From positions 3,782,001 through 3,846,000 of the forward strand of contig NZ_CP044532.1 in the NCBI RefSeq assembly GCF_026427775.1: a stretch of DNA of 64,000 nucleotides, in the 5' to 3' direction. The notes beneath the pieces were generated by a model. That model ran no database searches and was not told where the DNA came from. It was given only the letters and a program-made list of their open reading frames with translations. This document shows, in pieces, positions 8,521 through 17,635 of the stretch. Position numbers and translations under genes: made by a program. The stretch's first letter is position 1, and each line of letters opens with the position of its first letter. This DNA is from Arthrobacter sp. CDRTa11 (lineage in GTDB: Bacteria > Actinomycetota > Actinomycetes > Actinomycetales > Micrococcaceae).

Positions 8521-9551
8521 AGCCTGACCACGGCGATCCCCAGGCTGACCCCGCCGGCCAGTCCCACCAGTGCCACCAGGTCACCGGGCCCGCAACGGCC
8601 CAGGTCCTGCGCAACCTTTAGCTGAAGGGCCAGGCTGACGGAGGCCATGTTGCCGAACTCCTCAACGGTCTTGACGAGTTTCTCCTGTGGCACCCCGGCG
8701 CCACGGGCGAAGACATCCCGGTACGGTGCGCTTACCTGGTGCACACAGACCACGGCGAAATCGGACCAGGCCAGTTCAAGCCGGGCCAGTGTTTCATCCA
8801 GGATGCCGCGGCCAAGGTCCAGGAACGCATCCTTGAGTTTCTCGCCGTCCATGGTGAAATAGGTCGCCTCGGGATCCCTGGGGGCCACGGATCCGCCGGT
8901 GCCCAGTGTTCCCACTGCCCAGTGGCTGCTTTTCGCCGTGAATCCCGTCCCCAGCACGCGCGGTCCTGATTCGTCCTGCGGATCCGCAGGTTCCAATAAC
9001 AGCGCACAGCCGGCGTCGCTCATGGTGTAGCCGGGGAACGCTGCAGCAAAAGTTTCCTGGTCCGGAACGGCCCACCGCACTGCCCTGGACGGGGACTCAC
9101 CGCTGACCAGGAGCACCCGGCGGTACCGGCCGGCGCCGATCAGGGCGTCCGCCACTTCCAGCCCGTTCAGCAGGCTGTTACAGGCATTCTTGACGTCCAT
9201 AACGGGACACGTGATTCCCAGTTTGGCCGCCACCATGTGCCCGGTGGCGGGCTCCACCATGTCCTGGCTGGCGGAGGCAAAGATGAGGAGTCCGACGTCG
9301 GCGGGCTGGAGTCCGAGGTCTGCCAGCAATTTTCCGGCGGCAACAGCCGCAAGGTCTGACGCCTGCTCTGTCGCGGCCATCACGGACCTGGTCCGGATGC
9401 CGGTCAGACGGCCGATGAGGCCTTTGGGAACACGGAAGCCGGGGCTGGCCGCAGCAAGCTGTTGTTCCAGATCCTCGGTGCTCAGGCGGCCCGGCGGCAC
9501 ATAAACTTCGAGGCCGGCTATCCTCGCCGCGCCCGGAATAGGTTGGTGCAT
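8517..9551 (-). CDS. oleA: OleA-like thiolase (3-oxoacyl-ACP synthase III family)
   Basis: OleA performs a head-to-head, non-decarboxylative Claisen condensation of two acyl-CoAs. The 344-residue product keeps the thiolase triad: Cys124 in DVKNACNSLLNG, His271 in CVHQVSAPY and Asn301 in EFGNMASVSL. Glu100 (MVEPATGH), 24 residues before the Cys, is in the place of the Glu that OleA uses to deprotonate the second substrate. ATG 9551 is preceded by GGGAG six bases away. It is the first gene of a five-gene coupled set, and an 8-1-8 palindrome lies upstream. FabH or another KAS III enzyme is the alternative if taken alone. Confidence 0.82.
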   Translation of the reverse strand: MHQPIPGAARIAGLEVYVPPGRLSTEDLEQQLAAASPGFRVPKGLIGRLTGIRTRSVMAATEQASDLAAVAAGKLLADLGLQPADVGLLIFASASQDMVEPATGHMVAAKLGITCPVMDVKNACNSLLNGLEVADALIGAGRYRRVLLVSGESPSRAVRWAVPDQETFAAAFPGYTMSDAGCALLLEPADPQDESGPRVLGTGFTAKSSHWAVGTLGTGGSVAPRDPEATYFTMDGEKLKDAFLDLGRGILDETLARLELAWSDFAVVCVHQVSAPYRDVFARGAGVPQEKLVKTVEEFGNMASVSLALQLKVAQDLGRCGPGDLVALVGLAGGVSLGIAVVRL

Positions 9552-9614
9552 GCATATCTCCCCACAGACAATGCTGACGGTGAACCGGCGCCGGCCATAT
9601 CGCTACGGCAGCAG

Positions 9615-9631
9615 CCGCGTCCAGGACGCGG
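9615..9631. promoter_or_regulatory. 17-bp palindrome upstream of oleA (possible operator)
   Basis: CCGCGTCC-A-GGACGCGG is a perfect 8-bp inverted repeat with a single central base, located 64-80 bases upstream of the oleA start and downstream of the adk terminator. A one-base centre cannot form a useful RNA loop, so a dimeric regulator site is more likely. No regulator gene is adjacent. Seen in sequence; role inferred. Confidence 0.4.
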
Positions 9632-9687
9632 ACACCCAGGTTCGTGACCCGCAGGCGCTGGCCTCCAGGACGCTAGCCCCCAGGAAC

Positions 9688-9734
9688 AAGGAAAGGCGCG
9701 TCCCGTACTCGATGGTACGGGACGCGCCTTCCTT
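9688..9734 (-). terminator. Intrinsic terminator after adk
   Basis: A 20-bp stem with one bulged A (right arm GTACGGGACGCGCCTTCCTT) and a 6-base loop lies 72 bases past the adk stop. On the minus strand the stem is followed by a moderately T-rich stretch. It ends the secY-adk unit and implies that oleA has its own promoter in 9552-9687. Confidence 0.8.
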
Positions 9735-9805
9735 AGATCCGTAAGGCAGGGCCGGTGGCGTCAGACCCCGTCGGGGACTCCGCCGCTGACACAAACCAGA
9801 AGGTA

Positions 9806-10384
9806 TCAGGCTGCCTGTGCGGCCTTGATGGCCTGCATTACACGGTCCGTCACTTCGTCGATGGCACCGATGCCGTCAACCTGGGTCAGGATGCCGCGCT
9901 CCGCGTATTTGGCAACAACTGCCTCAGTCTGCTCGTGGTACAGGTCAAGGCGGTGGCGGATGACGGCTTCATTGTCGTCGCTCCGGCCGGTTTCCTTGGC
10001 ACGGCCCAGGAGACGGGTGACCAGTTCCTCATCGTCGGCGGTCAGCTGCAGAACGACGTCGAGCTTCTCTTCGCCTTTGGCGAGAATCTCGTCGAGGTAG
10101 TCCACCTGTGCCGTGGTGCGCGGGTAACCGTCGAGCAGGAATCCGGTTTCGACGTCTGCCTCGCTGAGGCGGTCCCGGACCATCTTGTTGGTCACGCTGT
10201 CCGGAACGAAGTCCCCGTTGTCCATGTACTTCTTGGCTTCGATGCCAAGCGGGGTCTCACCCTTGACGTTGGCGCGGAAGATGTCACCGGTGGAGATCGC
10301 CACAACGCCGAGGCGCTCCGATATGCGTTCCGCCTGTGTCCCTTTTCCGGAGCCGGGTGGTCCAATAATTAACATTCTCGTCAT
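9806..10384 (-). CDS. adk: Adenylate kinase
   Basis: It catalyses ATP + AMP = 2 ADP. The 192-residue product starts MTRMLIIGPPGSGKGTQAER with the Walker A loop, followed by STGDIFRAN (AMP site), GFLLDGYPRT and RLLGRAKETGRSDDN. The LID domain is the short form common in actinobacteria, about 25 residues shorter than the E. coli enzyme. The ATG overlaps the secY stop (ATGA), so the two genes are coupled. The usual downstream neighbour map is displaced by the ole-like cluster. Confidence 0.97.
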   Translation of the reverse strand: MTRMLIIGPPGSGKGTQAERISERLGVVAISTGDIFRANVKGETPLGIEAKKYMDNGDFVPDSVTNKMVRDRLSEADVETGFLLDGYPRTTAQVDYLDEILAKGEEKLDVVLQLTADDEELVTRLLGRAKETGRSDDNEAVIRHRLDLYHEQTEAVVAKYAERGILTQVDGIGAIDEVTDRVMQAIKAAQAA

Positions 10385-11691
10385 CGCAAAAGCCCTTCGT
10401 AGTGACGTTGCTGTAGTTGCGCGTCTATCTGTTTGACGGTTTCAAGGCCAACGCCCACCATGATCAGGATGGAGGTACCACCGAACGGGAAGTTCTGGTT
10501 GGCGTTGATCAGTACGAGTGCCACCAGCGGAATCAGTGCCACGAAGCCCAGGTACAGGGCGCCGGGCAAAGTGATCCGGGAGAGCACGTACTGGAGGTAG
10601 TCCGCCGTCGGCTTGCCCGCACGGATACCGGGAATGAAGCCGCCGTACTTCTTCATGTTGTCCGAGACCTCTTCAGGGTTGAAGGTGATCGCGACATAGA
10701 AGTAGGTGAAAAATACAATCATGGCGAAGTAGAGCGCCATGTAGATCGGGTGGTCGCCACGGGTCAGGTTGTTGTTGATCCACTCAACCCAGGGCTGCAG
10801 CTGCTCGCCGGGTTTGGGCTGGTTGAACTGTGAGATCAGACCTGGCAGGTAGAGCATGGACGAAGCAAAGATCACGGGGATCACGCCGGCCATGTTCACC
10901 TTGATGGGGATGTAGGTGCTGGTGCCGCCCACGGTGCGTCGCCCGATCATCCGCTTGGCGTACTGGACCGGGACGCGGCGCTGGGACTGCTCCACAAAGA
11001 CCACCAGGCCAACGGTCACCAGGCCGATGGCCAGGACCATAAAGAAGGTGCCCGGGCCCTGGGAGGACCAGATGGCGCCGAGGGAGGTGGGGAATGTTGC
11101 TGCGATGGAGGTGAAGATCAGCAGCGACATGCCGTTGCCCACACCCTTTTCGGTGACCAGCTCGCCCATCCACATGATGAGGCCGGTGCCGGCCGTCAGG
11201 GTGATGATGATGAGGATGGTGGTGATCACGCTGTCATCAGGGATGATCGGGAAATTGCAGCCCGGCAGCAGCTGGCCTGAGCGCGCCAGGGAAACAAGGG
11301 TAGTCGCGTTCAGGAGGCCCAGCGCAATGGTCAGGTAGCGGGTGTACTGGGTCAGCTTTGACTGCCCGGAAGCACCTTCTTCATAGAGCTGCTGGAAACG
11401 GGGAATGACCACCCGGAGCAGCTGCACAATGATGCTGGCGGTGATGTACGGCATGATGCCCAGGGCGAAAATAGACACCTGGAGCAATGCACCGCCGCTG
11501 AACAGGTTGACGAGCTGGTAGAGCCCGCCTGCGGTCTGACCGGCGTCAAGGCATTGCTGGACATTCTGGTAGTTCACCCCAGGCGAGGGGATGAAGGCAC
11601 CCAAGCGGAAGATTGTGATGATTCCCAGCGTGAACAGCAACTTGCGTCGCAGATCAGGCGTGCGAAAGGCCCGGCCAAATGCGCTAAGCAC
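10381..11691 (-). CDS. secY: Preprotein translocase subunit SecY
   Basis: The central channel of the Sec translocon; it works with SecE (encoded at 49524-49793) and SecG. The 436-residue product has ten predicted transmembrane helices, the N-terminal FRTPDLRRKLLFTLGIIT segment, the first cytosolic loop and the conserved cytosolic-loop motif KYGGFIPGIRAG before helix 9. The start is GTG 11691 with AGGAGGA four bases upstream. A hairpin separates it from rplO, so a promoter within 11692-11805 is likely. Confidence 0.98.
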   Translation of the reverse strand: MLSAFGRAFRTPDLRRKLLFTLGIITIFRLGAFIPSPGVNYQNVQQCLDAGQTAGGLYQLVNLFSGGALLQVSIFALGIMPYITASIIVQLLRVVIPRFQQLYEEGASGQSKLTQYTRYLTIALGLLNATTLVSLARSGQLLPGCNFPIIPDDSVITTILIIITLTAGTGLIMWMGELVTEKGVGNGMSLLIFTSIAATFPTSLGAIWSSQGPGTFFMVLAIGLVTVGLVVFVEQSQRRVPVQYAKRMIGRRTVGGTSTYIPIKVNMAGVIPVIFASSMLYLPGLISQFNQPKPGEQLQPWVEWINNNLTRGDHPIYMALYFAMIVFFTYFYVAITFNPEEVSDNMKKYGGFIPGIRAGKPTADYLQYVLSRITLPGALYLGFVALIPLVALVLINANQNFPFGGTSILIMVGVGLETVKQIDAQLQQRHYEGLLR

Positions 11692-11805
11692 GCGTCCTCC
11701 TGAGTGGTTTAAATGAAGTCATGGGAGCAGGGTGAATAAACCCAACAACCGAGTCTAACGGGTGGAGGCTGTTCACGGATAATCCGGAAAGCCGGTAAAG
11801 CGAAA

Positions 11806-11849
11806 GACTCCCGGTATCCGAGGCCATGCGGCCCCGAATCCCGGGAGTC
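11806..11849 (-). terminator. Hairpin/terminator after rplO
   Basis: GACTCCCGG pairs with CCGGGAGTC around an inner partly paired loop, followed on the minus strand by TCTTTCGCTTTA. It lies 28 bases beyond the rplO stop and would separate the spc operon from secY-adk. Confidence 0.65.
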
Positions 11850-11876
11850 CAACAACGGGCGTTCGCCCCACCGGCC

Positions 11877-12371
11877 CTAGAGCGCGGTGGTGCTTCCGCC
11901 TGCTGCAGCAATCTTTTCAGCAGCGCTGGCCGAGAATGCGTGGGCGGTGACGTCAACCTTCACGGTGATGTCGCCGGTGCCCAGCACCTTGACGGGCTGG
12001 TTCTTGCGAACGGCACCCTTTTCGACCAGGTTCTCCACGGTGACAGCGCCACCTTCCGGGAACAGCTCGTTGAGCTTGTCCAGGTTAACAACCTGGAACT
12101 CAACCCGGAACGGGTTCTTGAAGCCGCGCAGCTTCGGCAGGCGCATGTGCAGCGGCAGCTGGCCGCCGGCAAAGCCAGCCTTGATCTGGTAGCGGGCCTT
12201 CGTACCCTTGGTACCGCGACCAGCGGTCTTACCCTTGGAACCTTCACCACGACCAACACGGGTCTTGGCGGTCTTGGCACCCGGGGCGGGACGCAGGTGG
12301 TGGACCTTCAGAGCGTTCTGCTTCTCAGCAGTAGCGCTCTGTGCCTTCTCAGCAGTGTTTTTCTCTGCCAT
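11877..12371 (-). CDS. rplO: 50S ribosomal protein L15
   Basis: A large-subunit assembly protein. The 164-residue product has a non-conserved N-terminal extension of about 18 residues ([19 protein letters not shown]), then the typical [20 protein letters not shown] and [17 protein letters not shown] segments. It begins directly next to the rpmD stop. It is the last gene before a hairpin, which separates it from secY, whereas rplO and secY are cotranscribed in many bacteria. Confidence 0.97.
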   Translation of the reverse strand: MAEKNTAEKAQSATAEKQNALKVHHLRPAPGAKTAKTRVGRGEGSKGKTAGRGTKGTKARYQIKAGFAGGQLPLHMRLPKLRGFKNPFRVEFQVVNLDKLNELFPEGGAVTVENLVEKGAVRKNQPVKVLGTGDITVKVDVTAHAFSASAAEKIAAAGGSTTAL

Positions 12372-12578
12372 TTACTTCGCCTCCTCTACCTTTACCAGGT
12401 GCGGAACCGTGTTGAGCATTCCAACGGTCACGGCGTCGGCGGTGCGGACAACGGTGTGTCCGATCCGCTTCAGGCCGAGGGACCGAAGGGTGTCGCGCTG
12501 GTTCTGCTTGCCGCCAATGACGGACTTGATCTGAGTGATCTCCAACTGAGCGTCGGAGGGAATCAGGTTCTTAGCCAT
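12372..12578 (-). CDS. rpmD: 50S ribosomal protein L30
   Basis: The 68-residue product contains the L30 core [20 protein letters not shown] and [14 protein letters not shown] with the C-terminal [15 protein letters not shown]. Length is slightly longer than the 60-residue norm because of a short N-terminus. It lies between rpsE and rplO with a 3-base gap to rpsE. Confidence 0.97.
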   Translation of the reverse strand: MAKNLIPSDAQLEITQIKSVIGGKQNQRDTLRSLGLKRIGHTVVRTADAVTVGMLNTVPHLVKVEEAK

Positions 12579-12581
12579 AAC

Positions 12582-13310
12582 TTAGACACCCACCTTCTGG
12601 TTCAGGAGGGCCTTGACCATAGCCGGCGGAGCAACTTCGTCCAGCGGCAGGCCGCGGCGTGCTGCCACAGCTGCCGGCTCTTCGAGGCGCTTCAGCGCAT
12701 CAACGGTCGCGTGCACGATGTTGATGGCGTTGGAGGAACCGAGCGACTTGGAGAGGATGTCGTGGATGCCCACGCACTCCAGTACTGCACGGACCGGACC
12801 ACCGGCGATAACACCGGTACCGGCGGAAGCCGGACGCAGCATTACGACGCCGGCAGCAGCCTCACCCTGAACGCGGTGCGGGATGGTGTTGCCAATGCGG
12901 GGAACGCGGAAGAAGGACTTCTTAGCCTCTTCAACGCCCTTCGCGATTGCGGCGGGAACTTCCTTGGCCTTGCCATAGCCCACGCCGACCATACCGTTGC
13001 CGTCACCAACGACGACCAGGGCGGTGAAGCTGAAGCGACGACCACCCTTGACCACCTTGGAAACGCGGTTAATGGTGACAACGCGCTCGATGAACTGGCT
13101 CTTCTCGGCCTCGCGGCCGCCATCGCGGCCACCACGGCCACCACGGTCGCCGCGGCCCTGGCCACGGTCGCCACGCTCGCCACGACGAGCGCCACCACGG
13201 CGGTCATCGGCAGCAGCGGGGGCAGTGGTCTCAGTGGCCGGAGCAGCTACGGCTTCAGTCGCCTTCTGATCTGCAGACACAGTGTCCTTTTCCTTGTTTG
13301 CTTCCGTCAC
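12582..13310 (-). CDS. rpsE: 30S ribosomal protein S5 with long N-terminal extension
   Basis: S5 lies at the mRNA entrance and contributes to decoding fidelity. The conserved core ([47 protein letters not shown]) starts near residue 70. It is preceded by an acidic/Ala-rich stretch and an Arg-Gly/Asp-rich segment (about residues 36-68) not found in E. coli S5. The product is 242 residues against about 166 in E. coli. The start overlaps the rplR stop. Similar RG-rich extensions occur in other Micrococcaceae as far as I recall. Confidence 0.97.
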   Translation of the reverse strand: MTEANKEKDTVSADQKATEAVAAPATETTAPAAADDRRGGARRGERGDRGQGRGDRGGRGGRDGGREAEKSQFIERVVTINRVSKVVKGGRRFSFTALVVVGDGNGMVGVGYGKAKEVPAAIAKGVEEAKKSFFRVPRIGNTIPHRVQGEAAAGVVMLRPASAGTGVIAGGPVRAVLECVGIHDILSKSLGSSNAINIVHATVDALKRLEEPAAVAARRGLPLDEVAPPAMVKALLNQKVGV

Positions 13311-13690
13311 AGTGACAGCCCACCTTCACGTGCACCGTCAGCGACGGCGGCGATCCGGCCGTGGTACTTGTTACCACCGCGGTCGAAGACAACAGCTTCG
13401 ACGCCGGCAGCCTTCGCACGCTCGGCAACGAGCTCGCCAACGCGCTTGGCCTTGGCAGTCTTGTCACCGTCGAATGCACGAAGGTCGGCTTCCAGTGTGG
13501 ACGCGCTCGCTACGGTCAGGCCCTTGGTGTCATCGACAACCTGGACGAATACGTGGCGTGCGGAGCGGTTGACGACCAGACGAGGACGTACAGCCGTTCC
13601 GGAGATGCGCTTGCGGATACGAAGCTGGCGGCGGCTGCGTGAAGCAGACTTGCTCTTGTTCGTACGCTTCTTATTGATTGAGATGGCCAT
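13307..13690 (-). CDS. rplR: 50S ribosomal protein L18
   Basis: A 5S rRNA-binding protein of the central protuberance. The 127-residue product has the basic N-terminus [20 protein letters not shown], then [20 protein letters not shown] and the C-terminal [17 protein letters not shown]. It overlaps rpsE by four bases and follows rplF by two. Confidence 0.97.
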   Translation of the reverse strand: MAISINKKRTNKSKSASRSRRQLRIRKRISGTAVRPRLVVNRSARHVFVQVVDDTKGLTVASASTLEADLRAFDGDKTAKAKRVGELVAERAKAAGVEAVVFDRGGNKYHGRIAAVADGAREGGLSL

Positions 13691-13692
13691 GG

Positions 13693-14229
13693 TTACTTAC
13701 CAGCCTTTCCGACCTTGCGGCGGATGACTTCGCCTGCATAGCGGATGCCCTTGCCCTTATAGGGGTCCGGCTTCCGAAGCTTGCGAATGTTGGCAGCAAC
13801 CTCGCCGACCTGCTGCTTGTTGATACCTGAAACAGAGAGCTTGGTCGGGGTCTCAACTGCAAAGGTGATGCCGTCCGGTGCCGAAACATTCACCGGGTGG
13901 CTGTAGCCGAGAGCGAACTCAAGGTCAGATCCCTTGGCCTGAACGCGGTAACCAGTACCAACGATTTCAAGCTTCTTCTCGTAGCCCTTGGTGACGCCCT
14001 CGATCATGTTGGAGATCAGGGTGCGGGTCAGGCCGTGGAGTGAACGGGAGGCGCGCTCGTCGTTCGGGCGGGCGACAGTCAGGGTCTCTGCTTCCAGGGA
14101 AACCTCGATCGGGCTGGCCACAGTGTGGTTCAGCTCGCCTTTGGCACCCTTGACGCTGACGACAGAGCCGTCAACCTTGACCTCAACGCCGGCAGGAACG
14201 GTGATGGGGAGACGTCCAATACGTGACAT
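13693..14229 (-). CDS. rplF: 50S ribosomal protein L6
   Basis: L6 lies near the sarcin-ricin loop and the factor-binding site. The 178-residue product starts [20 protein letters not shown] and ends [19 protein letters not shown], the signature C-terminal loop. Full length and in the normal spc order between rpsH and rplR. Confidence 0.98.
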   Translation of the reverse strand: MSRIGRLPITVPAGVEVKVDGSVVSVKGAKGELNHTVASPIEVSLEAETLTVARPNDERASRSLHGLTRTLISNMIEGVTKGYEKKLEIVGTGYRVQAKGSDLEFALGYSHPVNVSAPDGITFAVETPTKLSVSGINKQQVGEVAANIRKLRKPDPYKGKGIRYAGEVIRRKVGKAGK

Positions 14230-14247
14230 TATTCTCTTCCTTTCCCG

Positions 14248-14646
14248 TTACCAGACGTAAGCGAGGACTTCGCCGCCCACGCCCTTCTTGCCGGCCTGCT
14301 TGTCAGTCAAGAGGCCGGAAGAGGTGGACAGGATTGCGACACCCAGGCCACCGAGCACGTGCGGCAGGTTGGTGGACTTTGCGTAAACGCGCAGTCCCGG
14401 CTTGGAAATACGACGAACGCCAGCGATGGAACGCTCACGGTTCGGGCCGAACTTGAGCTCGAGGGTCAGCTTCTTGCCAACCTCAGCGTCTTCTTCTTTC
14501 CAGGAGGCGATGTAACCTTCAGCCTTCAGGATGTCGGCAACGCGTGCCTTGAGCTTGCTGTACGGCATAGTCACGGAATCGTGGTATGCCGAGTTTGCAT
14601 TGCGCAGACGCGTAAGCATGTCTGCGACAGGATCTGTCATTGTCAT
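14248..14646 (-). CDS. rpsH: 30S ribosomal protein S8
   Basis: A primary 16S rRNA-binding protein and, in E. coli, the spc-operon autoregulator. The 132-residue product begins [20 protein letters not shown] and has the C-terminal [20 protein letters not shown] motif. ATG 14640 (two codons in) is an alternative start. It follows rplE after only 79 bases, leaving no room for rpsN/rpsZ (S14), which lies here in many bacteria. Confidence 0.97.
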   Translation of the reverse strand: MTMTDPVADMLTRLRNANSAYHDSVTMPYSKLKARVADILKAEGYIASWKEEDAEVGKKLTLELKFGPNRERSIAGVRRISKPGLRVYAKSTNLPHVLGGLGVAILSTSSGLLTDKQAGKKGVGGEVLAYVW

Positions 14647-14725
14647 TGTGGGCTCTTGCCCTTCCTCATAACGGTTTCCTCGCTGCGGCACAAAGCCTCA
14701 GCGAAGGACCTTTTACGTAGTTAGA

Positions 14726-15307
14726 TTAGTCTTCGGCCTTGAACGGGAAACCAAGCGCCTTCAGCAGCGCGCGGCCTTCGTCATCGGTCTTGGCAGTGGT
14801 AACCACAGTGATGTCCATGCCGCGGGTGCGGTCGATGGAATCCTGGTCGATTTCGTGGAACATAACCTGCTCGGTCAGACCGAAGGTGTAGTTGCCGTTG
14901 CCATCGAACTGCTTGCCACTGAGGCCGCGGAAGTCGCGGATACGGGGCAGGGCCAGCGTGACCAGACGGTCCAGGAATTCCCACATGCGGTCGCCACGCA
15001 GAGTTGCGTGCGCACCGATGGGCATGCCTTCGCGCAGCTTGAACTGTGCGATCGACTTGCGGGCCTTGGTTACCTGCGGCTTCTGGCCGGTGATCAGGGT
15101 CAGATCGCGGACAGCGCCGTCGATCAGCTTGGAGTCCTTGGCGGCATCTCCAACACCCATGTTCACAACGACCTTCACCAGGCGGGGAACCTGGTTGACG
15201 TTCTCGTACTTGAATTCCTCAATGAGCGTGCTCTTGATGGAATCGGCGTACTTGGTCTTCAGACGAGGAATGATCTTCGTTGCCGGAGTCTCGAGAGTCT
15301 CAGTCAT
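14726..15307 (-). CDS. rplE: 50S ribosomal protein L5
   Basis: A 5S rRNA-binding protein. The 193-residue product contains [58 protein letters not shown] and the C-terminal [20 protein letters not shown]. The ATG overlaps the rplX stop by one base (TAATG), indicating coupling. Confidence 0.98.
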   Translation of the reverse strand: MTETLETPATKIIPRLKTKYADSIKSTLIEEFKYENVNQVPRLVKVVVNMGVGDAAKDSKLIDGAVRDLTLITGQKPQVTKARKSIAQFKLREGMPIGAHATLRGDRMWEFLDRLVTLALPRIRDFRGLSGKQFDGNGNYTFGLTEQVMFHEIDQDSIDRTRGMDITVVTTAKTDDEGRALLKALGFPFKAED

Positions 15308-15666
15308 TAGATGTCCTTCCCGGAGCTCTTGGCCACGCGTACACGCACTTCACGCTTCACGCCATTGCGCTCCACGGTCTCGGTGCGGAAACCAACGCGG
15401 GTGGGCTTCTTGGTGGACGGGTCAACCAGAGCCACGTTGGAGATGTGGATCGAAGCTTCGACGACCTCGATGCCACCGGTCTTGGTGCCGCGCTGCGACT
15501 GACCGACCTTGGTGTGCTTGGTTACGCGGTTAATGCCTTCAACCAACACGCGGTTGGTTTCCGGGAATACGCGCAGAACCTTGCCCTGCTTGCCACGGTC
15601 GCCGCCGCGCTCAGCCTTGGCGCCAGTGATGACCTGAACCAGGTCACCCTTTTTGATCTTAGCCAT
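15307..15666 (-). CDS. rplX: 50S ribosomal protein L24
   Basis: An assembly-initiator protein with a KOW motif: [19 protein letters not shown] followed by [19 protein letters not shown]. The 119-residue product carries a C-terminal extension [20 protein letters not shown] that is common in actinobacteria. It lies between rplN and rplE. Confidence 0.97.
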   Translation of the reverse strand: MAKIKKGDLVQVITGAKAERGGDRGKQGKVLRVFPETNRVLVEGINRVTKHTKVGQSQRGTKTGGIEVVEASIHISNVALVDPSTKKPTRVGFRTETVERNGVKREVRVRVAKSSGKDI

Positions 15667-15669
15667 GGA

Positions 15670-16038
15670 CTAGAGCACCTCCGGAGCCAGAGAAACGATC
15701 TTCATGAACTTCTTGTCACGGAGTTCACGACCAACCGGTCCGAAGATGCGGGTACCGCGGGGGTCACCGTCAGCCTTCAGGATCACAGCTGCGTTCTCGT
15801 CAAACTTGATGTAGGAACCATCCGCACGGCGGCGTTCCTTCTTGGTACGGACGATGACTGCCTTGACAACATCGCCCTTCTTTACGTTGCCGCCCGGAAT
15901 TGCGTCCTTGACGGTAGCGACGATAACGTCGCCAATGCCTGCGTAGCGACGGCCAGATCCACCGAGAACGCGAATGGTAAGGATTTCCTTAGCACCCGTG
16001 TTGTCGGCGACCTTGAGTCGCGACTCCTGCTGAATCAC
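15670..16038 (-). CDS. rplN: 50S ribosomal protein L14
   Basis: First gene of the spc operon. The 122-residue product begins [20 protein letters not shown] and contains [20 protein letters not shown] and [20 protein letters not shown]. It starts with GTG at 16038. The 546-base gap and terminator upstream separate it from rpsQ, so a separate spc promoter is expected. Confidence 0.98.
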   Translation of the reverse strand: MIQQESRLKVADNTGAKEILTIRVLGGSGRRYAGIGDVIVATVKDAIPGGNVKKGDVVKAVIVRTKKERRRADGSYIKFDENAAVILKADGDPRGTRIFGPVGRELRDKKFMKIVSLAPEVL

Positions 16039-16340
16039 TATTTACTCCTTGCGTCGCGCGGGTTCTCAGACCGAAAATCTTCCTACGGAATGAGCCTTGC
16101 GGAACGGTTGATCGGGGTGTCTCTTGACCTGCCTGGATTTTGCCAGACCAGGCCTAAACGCCCATGCCAAAAACATTTGCTTCCCAAGCGGATCCAGGCT
16201 GACCTGGAGCACGAGGGGGCACTATGCCGTGGCACGATTGTTTACGAGGTTGATGACGGCGCGCGAAAGGCGCCATACAAACTCAATATCCTAGCACAGT
16301 TCGGGCCAGCCCCCATATCACAGAGCAGCCACTCCCCCTG

Positions 16341-16446
16341 CGACGCTCTCTCACCTAATGCGCGTTTTTCACCGACGCTCTCTTACTTTCTTGGGGAAAG
16401 TGAGAGAGCGTCCTTCCAAACAATGCGTTAAGTGAGAGAGCGTCGC
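16341..16446. repeat. Nested GTGAGAGAGCG palindrome cluster (cluster 1)
   Basis: Four copies of a GACGCTCTCTCACTT-like motif occur: two on the plus strand (from 16342 and 16374) and two inverted (16397-16412 and 16429-16445). Copies 2 and 3 form a 17-bp stem with one mismatch and a five-base loop. Copies 1 and 4 can form an outer stem of about 20 bp. The same motif forms a second cluster at 51455-51500 and 52954-53031. Confidence 0.8.
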
Positions 16447-16526
16447 AAAGGACGACGGCGGCACGTCGGGACCGCGGGGTGTCGCACCACGGGTGCCGCC
16501 CGTGACGCGCGCCGTCCAGGAATGAG

Positions 16527-16560
16527 GAAACCCCCGCTCCCATAAGGGAACGGGGGTTTC
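16527..16560 (-). terminator. Intrinsic terminator after rpsQ
   Basis: A 15-bp stem with one mismatch (GAAACCCCCGCTCCC with GGGAACGGGGGTTTC) and a 4-base loop lies 25 bases past the rpsQ stop. It ends the S10 operon. Confidence 0.85.
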
Positions 16561-16584
16561 TAAGCAGTCATAACAGCAGGGCTG

Positions 16585-16890
16585 TTACTTGGCCTTCTCG
16601 AGGATCTCCACGAGCCGCCAGTTCTTCGTGGCGGACAGCGGGCGGGTCTCGGCGATGACAACGAGGTCGCCGATGCCGGCGGTGTTCTCTTCGTCGTGTG
16701 CCTTGACCTTGGAGGTACGGCGGATGACCTTGCCGTAAAGAGCGTGCTTCACGCGGTCTTCAACCTGAACAACGATGGTCTTTTCCATCTTGTCAGAGAC
16801 AACGTAGCCGCGACGCGTCTTGCGGTAACCGCGCTGCTCAGCCGTGGCTGCGGTAGCAGTTTCCGTCACGTTCTCGTCCTTTTCACTCAC
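16585..16890 (-). CDS. rpsQ: 30S ribosomal protein S17
   Basis: A primary 16S rRNA-binding OB-fold protein. The 101-residue product has a 20-residue variable N-terminus, then [39 protein letters not shown] and [16 protein letters not shown]. It overlaps the rpmC stop by four bases and is the last gene of the S10 operon before the terminator. Confidence 0.97.
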   Translation of the reverse strand: MSEKDENVTETATAATAEQRGYRKTRRGYVVSDKMEKTIVVQVEDRVKHALYGKVIRRTSKVKAHDEENTAGIGDLVVIAETRPLSATKNWRLVEILEKAK

Positions 16891-17216
16891 TTGGCGTCCT
16901 CCTCGGTCTCAACCGTTTCAGCCGTCTCGGCCTTCTTGGTTGCTGACTTCTTGGACTTCTTTTCTTCCTTGGCTTCCACAACCGGTGCGGCAACCTCGGC
17001 ACGAATGCCCAGCTCGCGCTCACGGAGAACGGTGTAGATGCGTGCGATGTCCTTCTTTACCGCGCGCAGACGACCGTGGTTCTCCAGCTGACCGGTGGCG
17101 GACTGGAAACGCAGGTTGAACAGCTCTTCCTTAGCCTTACGGAGTTCTTCAACGAGGCGCTCGTTGTCGAACGTGTCCAGCTGTGCGGATGCAAGTTCCT
17201 TGGATCCTACTGCCAT
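16887..17216 (-). CDS. rpmC: 50S ribosomal protein L29 with acidic/Lys-rich C-terminal extension
   Basis: L29 sits near the polypeptide exit tunnel, close to the SRP and trigger-factor docking site. The core [20 protein letters not shown] and [20 protein letters not shown], then [10 protein letters not shown], is normal. It is followed from about residue 75 by a low-complexity tail ([20 protein letters not shown] and an acidic end), making 109 residues instead of about 65. The tail would project from near the exit tunnel. Confidence 0.96.
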   Translation of the reverse strand: MAVGSKELASAQLDTFDNERLVEELRKAKEELFNLRFQSATGQLENHGRLRAVKKDIARIYTVLRERELGIRAEVAAPVVEAKEEKKSKKSATKKAETAETVETEEDAK

Positions 17217-17218
17217 TT

Positions 17219-17635
17219 CTATTCACCACCTTCGCGACGCAAAATGCGTGCCTTCAACGGGAGCTTGTGAATTGCCAGGCGCAGTGCCTCGCGAGCTACC
17301 GATTCTTCGACGCCGGAGATCTCAAAGAGAACCCGGCCCGGCTTGACGTTGGCGACCCACCATTCCGGCGAACCCTTACCGGAACCCATGCGGGTTTCGG
17401 CAGGCTTCTTCGTCAGGGGACGGTCCGGGTAGATGTTGATCCAGACCTTACCGCCACGCTTGATGTGGCGGGTCATCGCGATACGTGCAGACTCGATCTG
17501 ACGGTTGGTGACGTATGCCGGGCTCAGGGCCTGGATGCCGTACTCACCGAAGGAGACCTTGGTGCCGCCCGTAGCAGCGCCGGAACGACCCGGGTGGTGC
17601 TGCTTACGGTGCTTGACTCGACGTGGGATAAGCAT
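17219..17635 (-). CDS. rplP: 50S ribosomal protein L16
   Basis: The 138-residue product contains [59 protein letters not shown] and [20 protein letters not shown], all standard L16 elements near the A site. Full length, directly abutting rpsC. Confidence 0.98.
   Translation of the reverse strand: MLIPRRVKHRKQHHPGRSGAATGGTKVSFGEYGIQALSPAYVTNRQIESARIAMTRHIKRGGKVWINIYPDRPLTKKPAETRMGSGKGSPEWWVANVKPGRVLFEISGVEESVAREALRLAIHKLPLKARILRREGGE

Larger units (their letters stand above)
16039..16584. other. Intergenic region between S10 and spc operons
   Basis: This 546-base stretch has no supported gene. It contains the rpsQ terminator (16527-16560), a nested palindromic repeat cluster (16341-16446), and about 300 bases leading to rplN that should hold the spc promoter. 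On the minus strand a TAGGAT lies near 16290 and could be a -10 box, but I see no convincing -35, so no promoter is asserted. Confidence 0.6.

Noticed and set aside
12585..13727. Long plus-strand frame across rplO, rpmD, rpsE and rplR
   Set aside because: It runs antisense through four ribosomal protein genes and has no conserved features.
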